Positions 7,716 through 16,814 of a stretch of DNA of 28,335 bases are shown here, one piece after another. Below the pieces are notes generated by a model. The model made no database searches and had not been told where the DNA came from. It worked only from the letters and a program-made list of their open reading frames with translations. How positions within the stretch are numbered: position 1 is the stretch's first letter; each line of letters begins with the position of its first letter. A program made the translations under genes and the position numbers. The stretch spans positions 1 to 28,335 of the forward strand of contig CAYJHI010000009.1 in NCBI GenBank assembly GCA_964370085.1, given 5' to 3'. The stretch comes from CARZYU01 sp964370085. Lineage in GTDB: Bacteria; Bacillota_I; Bacilli_A; RF39; UBA660.

Positions 7716-9971
7716 ATGAAAAAAGTAATAATTTATTTACTTGTCTTTTTATTATTGACAGGTTTAGTAATTGTTGGATTTAATCCAATTTTCTCTAATA
7801 TGCGTTTTGGTTTAGATTTAAGTGGAGGGTTTGAGGTTTTATATCAAGTAGAATCGATTGATGGTGAAGATATAACTAGTGACAAAGTTACTAGTACTTA
7901 CAAAACTCTATTACGTAGATTAGATGGTTTAGGAGTAAGTGAACCTAACATTACAGTTGAAGGTGAAGATCGTATTAGAGTTCAACTAGCAGGTATCACT
8001 AACGAAGAAGAAGCTAGAGTTCAACTTGGGAAAACGGCATCTTTAACGTTTCGTGATACAAATGATAATTTGTTAATGACTAGTGAGGTTTTATCCAATG
8101 CTAGAGTAGGTGTTGATAATCAAGGTAATCCTGCGGTATCATTACAAATTAAAGATAAAGAACTTTTCTATGAAGTAACTAAAAAAGTTAGTGAATCTAC
8201 TAATAACCAAATTGTTATCTGGTTAGATTATGACTCTATGACTGATAATTATTTACGTGAGCAAGATGAATGTGGGGCGTTTAGTAGTTCTAATTGTTTA
8301 TCTGATGCAAGAGTTTCACAAGCTTTTTCAAGTGATGTTATCATCGAAGGTAACTTTACTAAAGAAGAGGCAGAAAACCTAGTAGACTTGATAAATTCAG
8401 GTAGTTTGCCTACTAAACTTACAGAGATTTCTTCACGTACAGTGGAAGCATCATTTGGAGAAGATACACTAGAAAACACTATATTAGCAGGTATTATTGG
8501 TATTAGTTTAATTGTTATATTGATGATTGCTATTTATCGTTTTTCTGGGCTGATATCGGCTATATCAATTATTGTTTATTCATATTTAGTATTTTTAACT
8601 TTTTGGATAACAGGCGGCGCTTTAAGTTTACCAGGTATTGCAGCAATCGTATTAGGTATTGGTATGGCAGTGGATGCAAATGTACTTACTTTTTCTAGAA
8701 TTAAGGAAGAACTAAAAGCAGGTAATTCATTATCTGAAGCATTTAAAAAGGGAAGTAAGCGTAGTTTTACAACTATCCTAGATTCTAACCTTACAACACT
8801 TTTAGTAGCTGTTATCTTATTTATCTTCGGTGAAACTAGTGTTAAAGGTTTTGCTACAATGTTAATAATTACTATACTTGTAACAATGATAACAATGGTT
8901 TTCCTAACAAGATTTATTATGAAGCGTTTTATTAAAACAAAATATTTTGAAAAAAAGAAAAGCTTATTCATTGGTTACAACGAAAACAAACAAAAAGAAG
9001 TTAAAAAGCATCACTATATCAAATATATTGGGCCATCATTTATTGTATCGGGCATCATAATTTTAGTAGGTGCCATTATGTTTACAATTAATGGATTTAA
9101 CCTAGGTATTGATTATCAAGGTGGAACTAATATAACTTTGAAAGATACAACCGAAGTATCATTAACAGAGATAGAAACAGAATTAGAAGATTTAGATTTA
9201 AATGTTAGAAATATTGAAATTATCGAAAATTTAGATGGTAGTAAAGAAACTAAGATAACAGTAGATGAAGTAATTGTCGAAGGTGATAACGATTCCGATC
9301 TAATTACAATAAATGAACTAAAAGATTTCATAGAAGAAGAGTACAAAGCAGATGTTGATATTTCTGTTGTTAGTAATGTCGTTAAAGAAGATTTAACTAA
9401 AAATGCTATTACTTCAGTTATAATTGCACTAATTGCTATAATTGTTTATATTTCGATTCGCTATCGTTTAAGTTATGCGATTGCGGCTGTTTTGGCCATC
9501 TTCCATGATGTTTTAATCATCTTTATGATGTTTGCCATATTTAGATTTGAAATATCAGTTATCTTTATCGCGGCCGTTCTAGCAATCATTGGTTATTCGA
9601 TAAACGATACAATTGTAACGTTTGATAGATTAAGAGAGAATATTGCTAATGATGACAATAAAGAAAAACTAACTTTACGAGAAATTGTTAACTTAAGTAT
9701 TAATCAAACAATGATGCGTTCAATTGTTACATCAGTAACGACACTTTTACCAATCATTGCCTTAATATTCTTAGGTTCAAGAGAAATACTTAACTTTAAT
9801 ATTGCATTATTAATAGGTCTAATAAGTGGTACATATTCATCTATTATGATCGCACCAGGTATTTGGTTATTTCTTGAAAATAAATTTTCTAAAAGAGCTA
9901 AAACTAAGAAACCTAGAAAAATATATGCAGATGAATTAGATGAAAAAGAAATAAAAGGAATTAATTCTTAA
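7716..9971 (+). CDS. secDF: Protein translocase SecDF, fused
   Basis: SecDF is the proton-motive-force-driven helper of Sec protein export in the cytoplasmic membrane. The single 751-aa chain contains both halves. The SecD half begins with a membrane segment and FGLDLSGGFE (about residues 31-40) and has a periplasmic-type domain and IVLGIGMAVDANVLTFSRI in its membrane block. The SecF half has GIDYQGGTNI near residue 465 and IIGYSINDTIVTFDRL near the end. The D/R-containing membrane motifs in both halves are intact. The fused form is usual in Bacillus. TTAGGAGG precedes the start. rel follows after 20 bases, where Bacillus has further genes (recJ, apt). Confidence 0.96.
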   Translation: MKKVIIYLLVFLLLTGLVIVGFNPIFSNMRFGLDLSGGFEVLYQVESIDGEDITSDKVTSTYKTLLRRLDGLGVSEPNITVEGEDRIRVQLAGITNEEEARVQLGKTASLTFRDTNDNLLMTSEVLSNARVGVDNQGNPAVSLQIKDKELFYEVTKKVSESTNNQIVIWLDYDSMTDNYLREQDECGAFSSSNCLSDARVSQAFSSDVIIEGNFTKEEAENLVDLINSGSLPTKLTEISSRTVEASFGEDTLENTILAGIIGISLIVILMIAIYRFSGLISAISIIVYSYLVFLTFWITGGALSLPGIAAIVLGIGMAVDANVLTFSRIKEELKAGNSLSEAFKKGSKRSFTTILDSNLTTLLVAVILFIFGETSVKGFATMLIITILVTMITMVFLTRFIMKRFIKTKYFEKKKSLFIGYNENKQKEVKKHHYIKYIGPSFIVSGIIILVGAIMFTINGFNLGIDYQGGTNITLKDTTEVSLTEIETELEDLDLNVRNIEIIENLDGSKETKITVDEVIVEGDNDSDLITINELKDFIEEEYKADVDISVVSNVVKEDLTKNAITSVIIALIAIIVYISIRYRLSYAIAAVLAIFHDVLIIFMMFAIFRFEISVIFIAAVLAIIGYSINDTIVTFDRLRENIANDDNKEKLTLREIVNLSINQTMMRSIVTSVTTLLPIIALIFLGSREILNFNIALLIGLISGTYSSIMIAPGIWLFLENKFSKRAKTKKPRKIYADELDEKEIKGINS

Positions 9972-9991
9972 CTATAGAAAGGGATGGTTAG

Positions 9992-12145
9992 ATGAAAAAA
10001 GATAAAAAATTATCGACGATTGAAGATATTTTAGTAAGTTTTGAAACCTATGCAGATGAACCTGAAAATCTCAAACGTATAAGAGATAGTTATATATATG
10101 CCGAAGAAAAACATCGTGGACAGTTTCGAAAAAGTGGAGAACCATATATTTACCATCCACTTGCCGTTGCTCACATTCTAACAGAAATACAAGCTGATGC
10201 TGATACTTTAATTTCGGCAATCCTTCATGATATTATTGAAGACTGTGATGTAACAAGAGAAGATGTTGAAGAGATGTTTGGTAAGGACGTTGCATCTTTA
10301 GTTCATGGTGTTACCAAGTTAGGAAAAATTCATTTTTCGACAGAGAATGATTACTTAATAGAATATTATAAAAAAATAATTGTTGGAATGAGTGAAGATG
10401 TTAGAGTTATTATTATTAAACTTGCTGATAGACTACACAACATGCGAACACTATATGCTCTAAGCAGTGAAAAACAAAAGAAAATTGCTAAAGAAACAAT
10501 TGAAATATTAACACCAATTGCACATCACTTAGGAATGTACAAAATCAAAAGTGAACTTGAAGATTTATGTTTAAGATACTTGAAACCAGAAATATTTTAC
10601 GACATCGTTGAAAAACTTAACAACACTAAGTTAGAACGAGATAAAGCCGTTTACGAAATGCAAAGGGATGTTTCAGAAATTCTTAATGACCATAACATTG
10701 TTCACGAAATAAAAGGACGAAGCAAAAGTATTCATAGTATTTATAATAAGTTGGATAAAGGTAAAAAGTTCAACGACATATATGATTTACTTGCTCTTCG
10801 TATCTATGTTGAAAAGGAACAAGAATGTTATTTAGCACTTGGTATTATTCATTCTAAATATAAACCTATTCCTAAAAGATTTAAAGACTATGTAGCTATG
10901 CCTAAAGTAAATGGATATCAGTCATTACACACAACTGTCTTTGGATCAGACGGAGATATTTTCGAAATTCAAATTAGAACTTACGATATGGATGAAATAG
11001 CGGAAAATGGAGTTGCTTCTCACTGGGCTTATAAAGAGAGAAATGATGCCAACAGCAGTAATAAGACTAGTACTGAACAAAAACTACAGTTCTTTAAATC
11101 AATAATAGAATTATCTGAAGAAACAATGACTTCTGAAGATTTTGTTAATAGTGTTCGTGATGAAGTTTTAAATAATAATATTTATGTTTTTACCCCCAAA
11201 GGTGATATTATTGAGTTATCAAAAGGTTCAACACCTATTGATTTTGCTTACAAAGTACATACAAAAGTAGGTGAAACAATGGTAGGAGCAATTGTTAACA
11301 ATAATATAGTACCGTTAAACTATGAACTTCAAAACAACGACATTGTTAAAATCAATACAAGTAAAAATAGTAATGGACCTTCGAAAGAATGGTTGAATAT
11401 TGTTAAATCAACTCAAACAAAAAATAAAATAAAAGCTTTCTTTGTAAAAAGTGAAAAAGAAGTATATATTGAAAGAGGTAAAGATGCTCTTGAAAAAGAA
11501 CTTCGTAAAAGAAAATTATCTTTCTCCGAATTCTTTTCTAATTCTAACTTAGAGACATTAAATAGTGAACTTAAAACAATCAACTTAGAAGATATTTATC
11601 TACATGTTGGTAATAACAAATTTTCTCCTATTTCTGTTGTTAACACTCTTTATAAAGAGGAAGTAAAAGAGATTAAACCAACGCCTAATTCGAAAGTGGT
11701 AACTGATAATAATGCTGATATTATAGTAGATGGAATTGACAAAGTAAAAGTCACATTAGCTCAGTGTTGTAGTCCAATACCAGGAGATGATATTGTAGGT
11801 TTTATTTCTAAAAACAATGGAATAACCATTCATAGAAAAATTTGTCATAATTTAGCAGTTTTAGATAAAAGATTAGTTAATGTCAGTTGGAATAACTCTG
11901 TTAATGATAAGTATGTTACAACGTTAATGGTTTATACCAATAATAGAGAGAATAATCTTCTTGATTTAATTCAAAAAGCTAATTACATGGATGTTAGTTT
12001 TGACCGAATCAATACATCTTCTAAAGGAGAAGGTTTGATATATGAAGTTGACTTCCACGTTAGAGATAATGATCATTTAAATAAATTAATTCTAAGTTTA
12101 ACTAAGTTATCATATATAGATAAAATAGAGAGAGTAATTAAATGA
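9992..12145 (+). CDS. rel: Bifunctional (p)ppGpp synthetase/hydrolase Rel
   Basis: Rel makes and degrades the stringent-response alarmone at the ribosome. The 717-aa chain has the long Rel order: HD hydrolase domain (YHPLAVAHI, HDIIED, ADRLHNMRT; about residues 30-180), synthetase (RGRSKSIHSIYNKL, YDLLALRI, GYQSLHTTV, EIQIRT; about 230-350), TGS (VFTPKGDIIELSKGSTPIDF), a CC zinc-finger-like motif (LAQCCSPIPGDDIVGF) and a C-terminal ACT domain. Both active sites look intact. One oddity: the QIRTxxMH position that is His in most long Rel proteins is Asp here (YDMDEIAENG). The stop overlaps the dtd start by 4 bases. Confidence 0.96.
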   Translation: MKKDKKLSTIEDILVSFETYADEPENLKRIRDSYIYAEEKHRGQFRKSGEPYIYHPLAVAHILTEIQADADTLISAILHDIIEDCDVTREDVEEMFGKDVASLVHGVTKLGKIHFSTENDYLIEYYKKIIVGMSEDVRVIIIKLADRLHNMRTLYALSSEKQKKIAKETIEILTPIAHHLGMYKIKSELEDLCLRYLKPEIFYDIVEKLNNTKLERDKAVYEMQRDVSEILNDHNIVHEIKGRSKSIHSIYNKLDKGKKFNDIYDLLALRIYVEKEQECYLALGIIHSKYKPIPKRFKDYVAMPKVNGYQSLHTTVFGSDGDIFEIQIRTYDMDEIAENGVASHWAYKERNDANSSNKTSTEQKLQFFKSIIELSEETMTSEDFVNSVRDEVLNNNIYVFTPKGDIIELSKGSTPIDFAYKVHTKVGETMVGAIVNNNIVPLNYELQNNDIVKINTSKNSNGPSKEWLNIVKSTQTKNKIKAFFVKSEKEVYIERGKDALEKELRKRKLSFSEFFSNSNLETLNSELKTINLEDIYLHVGNNKFSPISVVNTLYKEEVKEIKPTPNSKVVTDNNADIIVDGIDKVKVTLAQCCSPIPGDDIVGFISKNNGITIHRKICHNLAVLDKRLVNVSWNNSVNDKYVTTLMVYTNNRENNLLDLIQKANYMDVSFDRINTSSKGEGLIYEVDFHVRDNDHLNKLILSLTKLSYIDKIERVIK

Positions 12146-12570
12146 GAATAGTTGCACAAAGAGTAAAAGAAGCATCTGTAAAAGTTGATAATAAAGTAGT
12201 AGGAGAAATATCTAAAGGATTAGTTCTGCTAGTTGGATTTAAAGATAGTGATAGGTTAGAAGATATACCAAAGTATGTTAAAAAAATAATTAATCTACGT
12301 ATTTTCAATGATAATGCTGGCAATATGAATCTCTCTGTTATGGATGTTAAAGGAGAAGTTCTCTCTATCTCACAATTTACACTGTATGGAGATTGTCAAA
12401 AAGGAAATAGACCTAGTTTTATAGAATCGATGAAAAAAGAAAGTGCTAAAGAGTTCTACAAAGTATTTAATCAACAATTAAAAGAACACTTAAATGTAGA
12501 AACAGGAATCTTTGGTGCTGATATGCAAGTTAGTTTAATCAATGATGGACCAGTTACAATAATTATATAA
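12142..12570 (+). CDS. dtd: D-aminoacyl-tRNA deacylase
   Basis: Dtd removes D-amino acids mischarged on tRNA and also edits glycine from tRNA-Ala. The 142-aa protein begins MRIVAQRVKEASVKV and has the two family signatures: SQFTLYGDCQKGNRPSF, which holds the Ser-Gln active-site strand, and the C-terminal cross-subunit motif with Gly-Pro inside NDGPVT, preceded by GIFGADMQV. Length is typical. The ATG overlaps the rel stop (ATGA), and the rel-dtd pair is conserved in Bacilli. Confidence 0.96.
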   Translation: MRIVAQRVKEASVKVDNKVVGEISKGLVLLVGFKDSDRLEDIPKYVKKIINLRIFNDNAGNMNLSVMDVKGEVLSISQFTLYGDCQKGNRPSFIESMKKESAKEFYKVFNQQLKEHLNVETGIFGADMQVSLINDGPVTIII

Positions 12571-12583
12571 AGAGGTGATATAT

Positions 12584-13642
12584 ATGTTTAAAAACAAACT
12601 AAATTTTCGTTTATTAAATATACTAATTTTAATTCTAGTTCTATATATAGGAGCTACTACTGTCGAACTGTGGAGTGGAGTAGTAGGTACTGTTTTCAAT
12701 CTAATCGTTCCATTCATAGTAGCATTTTGTATTGCATATGCACTTTCTCCATTAGTGAGATATTTAGAAGAAAAAGGAGTCAGAAAACAATTAGCAGTGG
12801 CAATTATCGTTATATCTATTTTAGCTTTAATAATTGTGATAATATCAATGACACTTCCACTTATTTACGAACAATTAGTAGTTTTATCAGGAATGCTAGG
12901 AGAACTTATTCAAGATTTATCAAAACGTTTTGATATTAACTTAGGTGATGTTGGAACAAGTTTATCAGCGAGTTTAAATAACTTTATCGGTACAATAGGA
13001 CAAGTTGTTTCTAGTGGAACTATTGATTTCTTAGGTAAATCTGTTGGTTACTTAACACAAGGAATAATTACTCTAATCTTGTCAATCTACTTCTTGTTTG
13101 ATATGAGTAAATATCGAAATGCCGTTTCTTTAGTAACTAGACGTTCTACCAGAAAGACATATCGTTATTTAAAACAATTAGATGGTGAACTAACACAATA
13201 CTTAAAAGGATTGTTTATAAATTCTATAATTATGTTTGTAGAGTATACATTATTATTCTTTATCATAGGTCATCCAAACTGGTTACTACTTGGGATACTA
13301 GCTGGGCTTACAACTGTAATACCTTATTTTGGAGGGTTATTTACTAACTTAATAGCAGTGCTTACAGCTACAGTAGTATCAACACCACTATTTATTGCAA
13401 CAATCGTTATATGTGCAATATTCCCACAAATAGATGGTTATGTTATTTCACCAAGAGTATATGGTAAAACAAATAATATTAATCCAATCTTAGCAATTGT
13501 GGCTGTTTCAATCGGAGGAAGCCTAGCAGGATTTATAGGAATAATTATATCTTTACCAATTGTTATAATTTTATCTCATACTTTTAAATTCTTTAAAGAA
13601 GATATTAAAGAAGGAATGTCAAAAGTAAAACAATCGATTTAG
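12584..13642 (+). CDS. AI-2E family (PerM/YdbI-type) membrane transporter
   Basis: This is a 352-aa polytopic protein with about seven or eight membrane segments: two near the N-terminus, a soluble amphipathic region (about residues 95-140), then a C-terminal block. Typical words of the AI-2E/PerM family are visible: PFIVAFCIAYALSPLVRYLE, the PQIDGYVISPRVYGKTNNINPI stretch near residues 280-300, and GGSLAGFIGIIISLPIV. Members export AI-2 or act in ion homeostasis; the substrate here is not determined. The ATG at 12584 follows AGAGGTG; a GTG at 12575 is part of that site. The gene follows dtd closely and ends in a terminator. Confidence 0.88.
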   Translation: MFKNKLNFRLLNILILILVLYIGATTVELWSGVVGTVFNLIVPFIVAFCIAYALSPLVRYLEEKGVRKQLAVAIIVISILALIIVIISMTLPLIYEQLVVLSGMLGELIQDLSKRFDINLGDVGTSLSASLNNFIGTIGQVVSSGTIDFLGKSVGYLTQGIITLILSIYFLFDMSKYRNAVSLVTRRSTRKTYRYLKQLDGELTQYLKGLFINSIIMFVEYTLLFFIIGHPNWLLLGILAGLTTVIPYFGGLFTNLIAVLTATVVSTPLFIATIVICAIFPQIDGYVISPRVYGKTNNINPILAIVAVSIGGSLAGFIGIIISLPIVIILSHTFKFFKEDIKEGMSKVKQSI

Positions 13643-13665
13643 TCAAAAGGCTAAATCTTTTCTTT
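13636..13665 (+). terminator. Rho-independent terminator after the AI-2E-family gene
   Basis: GATTTAGTC and GGCTAAATC pair (9 bp, one G-T) around AAAA and lead into a T-rich tail. It overlaps the stop codon. Confidence 0.8.
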
Positions 13666-13855
13666 TACATAATTTCCCATAATTTTTAGTTAATTATCTT
13701 AATAGTTGTGAGTTATACTAGATTCATGAAAGGAGATGGTATATGATCAAATGTTTGAAAAACTAGCCAACAATAAAATTACATATATATAATTTTAAAG
13801 GAGGTAGATAGAAAAATAGGCAAGATGATGTTATACTATTATTAGGTGGTGGATT
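13666..13855 (+). promoter_or_regulatory. Leader region before the cssRS-like operon, with two short ORFs
   Basis: There is a TATACT at 13714-13719 with a weak TTAATT 18 bases upstream, and another TATACT at 13832-13837. AGGAG at 13731-13735 stands before a 7-codon ORF (13743-13766), which overlaps a 13-codon ORF (13751-13792, MFEKLANNKITYI). A second strong AAAGGAGG near 13797-13804 has no start codon after it. The real gene uses AGGTGG before 13856. No strong hairpin is evident. This may be a translated leader or gene remnants. Confidence 0.35.
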
Positions 13856-14515
13856 ATGTATACAATATGTTTAGTCGAAGATGAAACAAATTTAAAAGAC
13901 TTAGTAAAAACTTATTTAGAAAATGCTAATTACAAAGTAGTAAGTTTTGAAAAGGGGATGGATGCTATTAAATACATCGGTCAACGAGTTGATTTGTGGA
14001 TTTTAGACATAATGCTAGCAGACGAAATAAGTGGATATGACATTATCAAAGAAATCAGAAAAAGCGATCACCAGACACCTGTTATTTTTACTTCAGCACG
14101 TGATCAAGATCTTGATAAAATAATAGGATTAGAGTTAGGAAGTGATGATTATCTTACTAAACCTTACTCACCTAAAGAACTTGTACTAAGAGTTAATAAT
14201 ATTATTAAGAGAATCTACAAAAAAACAAGCAGTAGTATAGTTCATTATGAAGATTACAATATCGATATCGATAAAAGAGCAGTAGTCTTCAATGATAAAG
14301 AATTACAACTAACGACGTTAGAGTTTGATCTATTAATGTTATTCTTAGAAAATAAAAACAAGAGTTTTGCAAGAGAAGAGATATTAAATGCTGTTTGGGG
14401 AAGTGACTATTTTGGTACTGATCGTGCTGTTGATGACTTAGTCAGAAGATTAAGAAAGAAAATGCCTAAATTAAATTTAGTAACGATATATCGTTATGGG
14501 TACCGCCTAACATGA
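13856..14515 (+). CDS. cssR: OmpR-family response regulator, CssR-like
   Basis: The 219-aa protein has a receiver domain with the acidic pocket (LVEDE), phospho-acceptor Asp51 in LWILDIML, Thr in FTSARD and Lys in LTKPYSP, then a winged-helix DNA-binding domain (about residues 128-219). Its C-terminus (WGSDYFGTDRAVDDLVRRLR, then KMPKLNLVTIYRYGYRL) and LGSDDYLTKP closely resemble B. subtilis CssR as I remember it. CssR answers secretion and heat stress by activating htrA/htrB-type quality-control proteases. No such protease is in this window. The kinase overlaps it by 4 bases. The CssR name is a similarity call from memory. Confidence 0.85.
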   Translation: MYTICLVEDETNLKDLVKTYLENANYKVVSFEKGMDAIKYIGQRVDLWILDIMLADEISGYDIIKEIRKSDHQTPVIFTSARDQDLDKIIGLELGSDDYLTKPYSPKELVLRVNNIIKRIYKKTSSSIVHYEDYNIDIDKRAVVFNDKELQLTTLEFDLLMLFLENKNKSFAREEILNAVWGSDYFGTDRAVDDLVRRLRKKMPKLNLVTIYRYGYRLT

Positions 14516-15789
14516 GAAAATCTATGTATAAACTTAGTTATCAACTATTAATATTAATTCTCTTAATGTTCATGGTAGTTATAGTTCTATTAGGTTTAAT
14601 ATTACCTAATACCATTGTACCCATCGCAGAACAAAATCTCTACAGTTATTTATCTCAACCGTTATCATACATGAATCAAGAAAGTAGTAATAAAGTAATA
14701 GATGCTAATATTGGATATATTTATATATTAGAAGATCAAATACTTACTACTCAAAACGTTAAAACAATAACTAATGATGCAGATGTTGAAGAGTTATTGG
14801 AGAAAACAACAGGTACTCACGGAAAGATAAAGGTTGGAGATCGAGATTATTATTATACAACCAACAATACACAACTAAATTTAACAATAGTTGCTATTAC
14901 AGATAATGACTATATAAACGATATTAAACAAAGTATCCTTAATACTATTTTACCAATTATCTTAATAACGTTTACTATCATTGCTGTAGTACTAATTGCA
15001 TGGAGTGGAATAATAGTTAGAAAAATAGAAAAACTTAAATTACGAGTAGATAACTTTGATGATGATTCATTATCTAAAACTACAGCGTTTGAAATAGATG
15101 ATGAAATAAGATCTTTATCACTTGCAATCGAAGACATGCGTAACTCCTTAAAAAATCAAGAAGAATACCGTAATCAAATGTATCAAAATATATCTCATGA
15201 TTTTAAAACTCCTCTTACCGTTATAAAATCATATATAGAAGCTGCCGAAGATGGTGTTGAAGAAACACCTAAAGCGCTTGAAATAATTAAAAGCCAAACT
15301 GACAATTTAGAACAAAAAGTTCACTCTCTATTATACTTAAATAAACTTGATTACTTAAAAGATTCTAATGATTTCAATTTTCATGTCATCGATATTGAAA
15401 AAATAATTGATGAAGCTATTACTAAGTTTAAATTTCAACGAAAAGATATAGATTTCATTAAAGTTATAACAAAGAACAATAGTTTTGTAGGTACTAATGA
15501 TTTATTTGAAACAATAATTGAAAACATATTACAAAACTTTACTCGTTATGCAGAAAAAGAAATAAAAATAACTGTTAAAAACAATAAAATTGTATTATAT
15601 AATGATGGAAGAAACATTGATCCAGAATTCCTTGAAGCCATGTTCACACCCTTTCGAAAAGGTATTAAAGGAGAATTTGGATTAGGATTATCTATTGTTA
15701 AGAAATCACTTAATTTAATGAATTACAATGTTGTTGTTAAAAATCATAAAAAAGGTGTATCGTTTACTATATATAAAGCCACTAAATAG
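14512..15789 (+). CDS. cssS: Sensor histidine kinase, CssS-like
   Basis: This 425-aa protein is the partner of the preceding regulator. It has two membrane segments (about residues 10-32 and 142-166) that flank an extracytoplasmic sensor loop of about 110 residues, then a HAMP-like linker. The dimerisation helix has the H-box NISHDFKTPLTV (phospho-acceptor His229). The ATPase domain has the N-box ETIIENILQNFTRYA, the G1 YNDGRNI, the F-box FTPFRKG and the G2 GLGLSIVKK. All catalytic boxes look intact. In Bacillus the CssS sensor loop monitors misfolded exported protein. Start overlaps the cssR stop (ATGA). A terminator follows. Confidence 0.88.
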   Translation: MRKSMYKLSYQLLILILLMFMVVIVLLGLILPNTIVPIAEQNLYSYLSQPLSYMNQESSNKVIDANIGYIYILEDQILTTQNVKTITNDADVEELLEKTTGTHGKIKVGDRDYYYTTNNTQLNLTIVAITDNDYINDIKQSILNTILPIILITFTIIAVVLIAWSGIIVRKIEKLKLRVDNFDDDSLSKTTAFEIDDEIRSLSLAIEDMRNSLKNQEEYRNQMYQNISHDFKTPLTVIKSYIEAAEDGVEETPKALEIIKSQTDNLEQKVHSLLYLNKLDYLKDSNDFNFHVIDIEKIIDEAITKFKFQRKDIDFIKVITKNNSFVGTNDLFETIIENILQNFTRYAEKEIKITVKNNKIVLYNDGRNIDPEFLEAMFTPFRKGIKGEFGLGLSIVKKSLNLMNYNVVVKNHKKGVSFTIYKATK

Positions 15790-15799
15790 TGGTTTTTTT
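15775..15799 (+). terminator. Rho-independent terminator of cssRS
   Basis: AAGCCACT and AGTGGTTT pair around AAAT and run into seven T. The cssS stop codon lies inside. Confidence 0.8.
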
Positions 15800-15800
15800 C

Positions 15801-15829
15801 TTGATTTTATAAATAAAATTGTTTATTAT
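15801..15829 (+). promoter_or_regulatory. Probable promoter for the 250-aa gene
   Basis: TTGATT at 15801-15806 and TATTAT at 15824-15829 are separated by 17 bases, directly after the cssS terminator and 18 bases before the ATG at 15848. Confidence 0.55.
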
Positions 15830-15847
15830 AAATTTATAGGAGAAATT

Positions 15848-16600
15848 ATGAATAAGAAAATAATAAGAGATATTAATAAAATTTTAGAATTGCCAGAAGT
15901 CCAAGCAACAAAAGAGGAAATATCAATGTACGATATGCAAAGAAAACTTAATGAAGAGTTTTCAAGATATCCAGTACTTAATAGTAGTGTGACACTTAAT
16001 TACTTAAATGGTCCAGCACTTAAAAGAATAATTACAGGAAGTCCTAAATACGTTAAAATGATTCGTACATCTGATGCTAATAATACTTCTATCACTTTGT
16101 TTAGTGGGGATTTGAGAAACTATGTAGATGGTAAAAATAAACTTGAATTTTTCTTAGATGAAGAAGGAAGTTTGTTAGTTAGCGGTAAAGATGAGTCAAA
16201 AAAAGCCAAAAAAATGTATACTCATATTAAGAAAAATCACAGTGAATACATTAAAGAACAATTAGAACAATTGAATGAATTGAAAAAAGAATATGGCTTA
16301 TATTATAACAATGGATATCTGAACACTGAAGCAGAATTAGGAAAAGTAAGATATAGTATTGATAACTTGAAAGTATTTGGTTTCGATAATACATGTTTAG
16401 AAAGTAGAATTGTTTATAATAGGAGTATGCCAAAGACACATATTTCAATTAGTGAAATAGAAAAAAATAGACACGCAGTCTTTTATGAAGGACCTGAACT
16501 CGATGAAGTATTAGACAAACATAAAACAGATATTTTAAAGAGATCTATTGTTACAATTGGTAGTTTACAACCAGGATTTCAAAAGATACTTACAAAATAG
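15848..16600 (+). CDS. Hypothetical protein, 250 aa
   Basis: The ATG at 15848 is placed by ATAGGAGA just upstream; a longer frame extends back into cssS but has no site and crosses the terminator. The protein is soluble and basic, with no signal or membrane segment. It has a Lys-rich region around residues 118-150 (KKAKKMYTHIKKNHSEYI, then a predicted helix rich in Glu and Leu) and a Gly/Asn-rich segment near 155-170. No family is recognised. It is a monocistronic-looking gene between cssS and tRNA-Met. Function unknown. Confidence 0.8.
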   Translation: MNKKIIRDINKILELPEVQATKEEISMYDMQRKLNEEFSRYPVLNSSVTLNYLNGPALKRIITGSPKYVKMIRTSDANNTSITLFSGDLRNYVDGKNKLEFFLDEEGSLLVSGKDESKKAKKMYTHIKKNHSEYIKEQLEQLNELKKEYGLYYNNGYLNTEAELGKVRYSIDNLKVFGFDNTCLESRIVYNRSMPKTHISISEIEKNRHAVFYEGPELDEVLDKHKTDILKRSIVTIGSLQPGFQKILTK

Positions 16601-16633
16601 CTATAACAGAACAATAAATATATGAATAAGGTA

Positions 16634-16662
16634 TTGTCAAACAAGATTTTATTTGTTATAAT
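16634..16662 (+). promoter_or_regulatory. Strong promoter of tRNA-Met
   Basis: TTGTCA at 16634-16639 and a perfect TATAAT at 16657-16662 are separated by 17 bases. The -10 ends 18 bases before the mature tRNA 5' end. Confidence 0.8.
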
Positions 16663-16680
16663 CTTATTGTTCATGTTTTT

Positions 16681-16757
16681 GGCGAGATAGCTCAGCTGGC
16701 TAGAGCGCTCGGTTCATACCCGAAAGGTCGTGGGTTCAACTCCCTCTCTCGCTACCA
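16681..16757 (+). tRNA. tRNA-Met (CAT), elongator type
   Basis: This is a 77-base cloverleaf with encoded CCA. The acceptor GGCGAGA pairs with TCTCGCT (one G-U at the end). The D arm is GCTC/GAGC, the anticodon loop TTCATAC with CAT at 16715-16717, and the T loop TTCAACT. It lacks the three G-C pairs of the anticodon stem and the C1-A72 mismatch of initiator tRNA, and resembles Bacillus elongator tRNA-Met. A tRNA-Ile with a lysidine-modified CAT is less likely. Two stems have a mismatch: C27-A43 and U50-U64. Confidence 0.93.
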
Positions 16758-16768
16758 ATAAGTGATCA

Positions 16769-16800
16769 AAGTATAGACTTAAGTGTCTGTACTTTTTTTT
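16769..16800 (+). terminator. Rho-independent terminator after tRNA-Met
   Basis: AAGTATAGAC and GTCTGTACTT pair over 10 bp (one G-T) around a TTAAGT loop and end in eight T. It separates tRNA-Met from the bacteriocin-type cassette. Confidence 0.88.
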
Positions 16801-16814
16801 GTTTTATAAAAAAG

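Noticed and set aside
15728..15847. Upstream extension of the 250-aa gene into cssS
   Set aside because: It crosses the cssS terminator and has no ribosome site; a promoter and AGGAGA precede the ATG at 15848.
16681..16757. Initiator tRNA-fMet
   Set aside because: It lacks the C1-A72 mismatch and the GGG/CCC anticodon stem of initiators.
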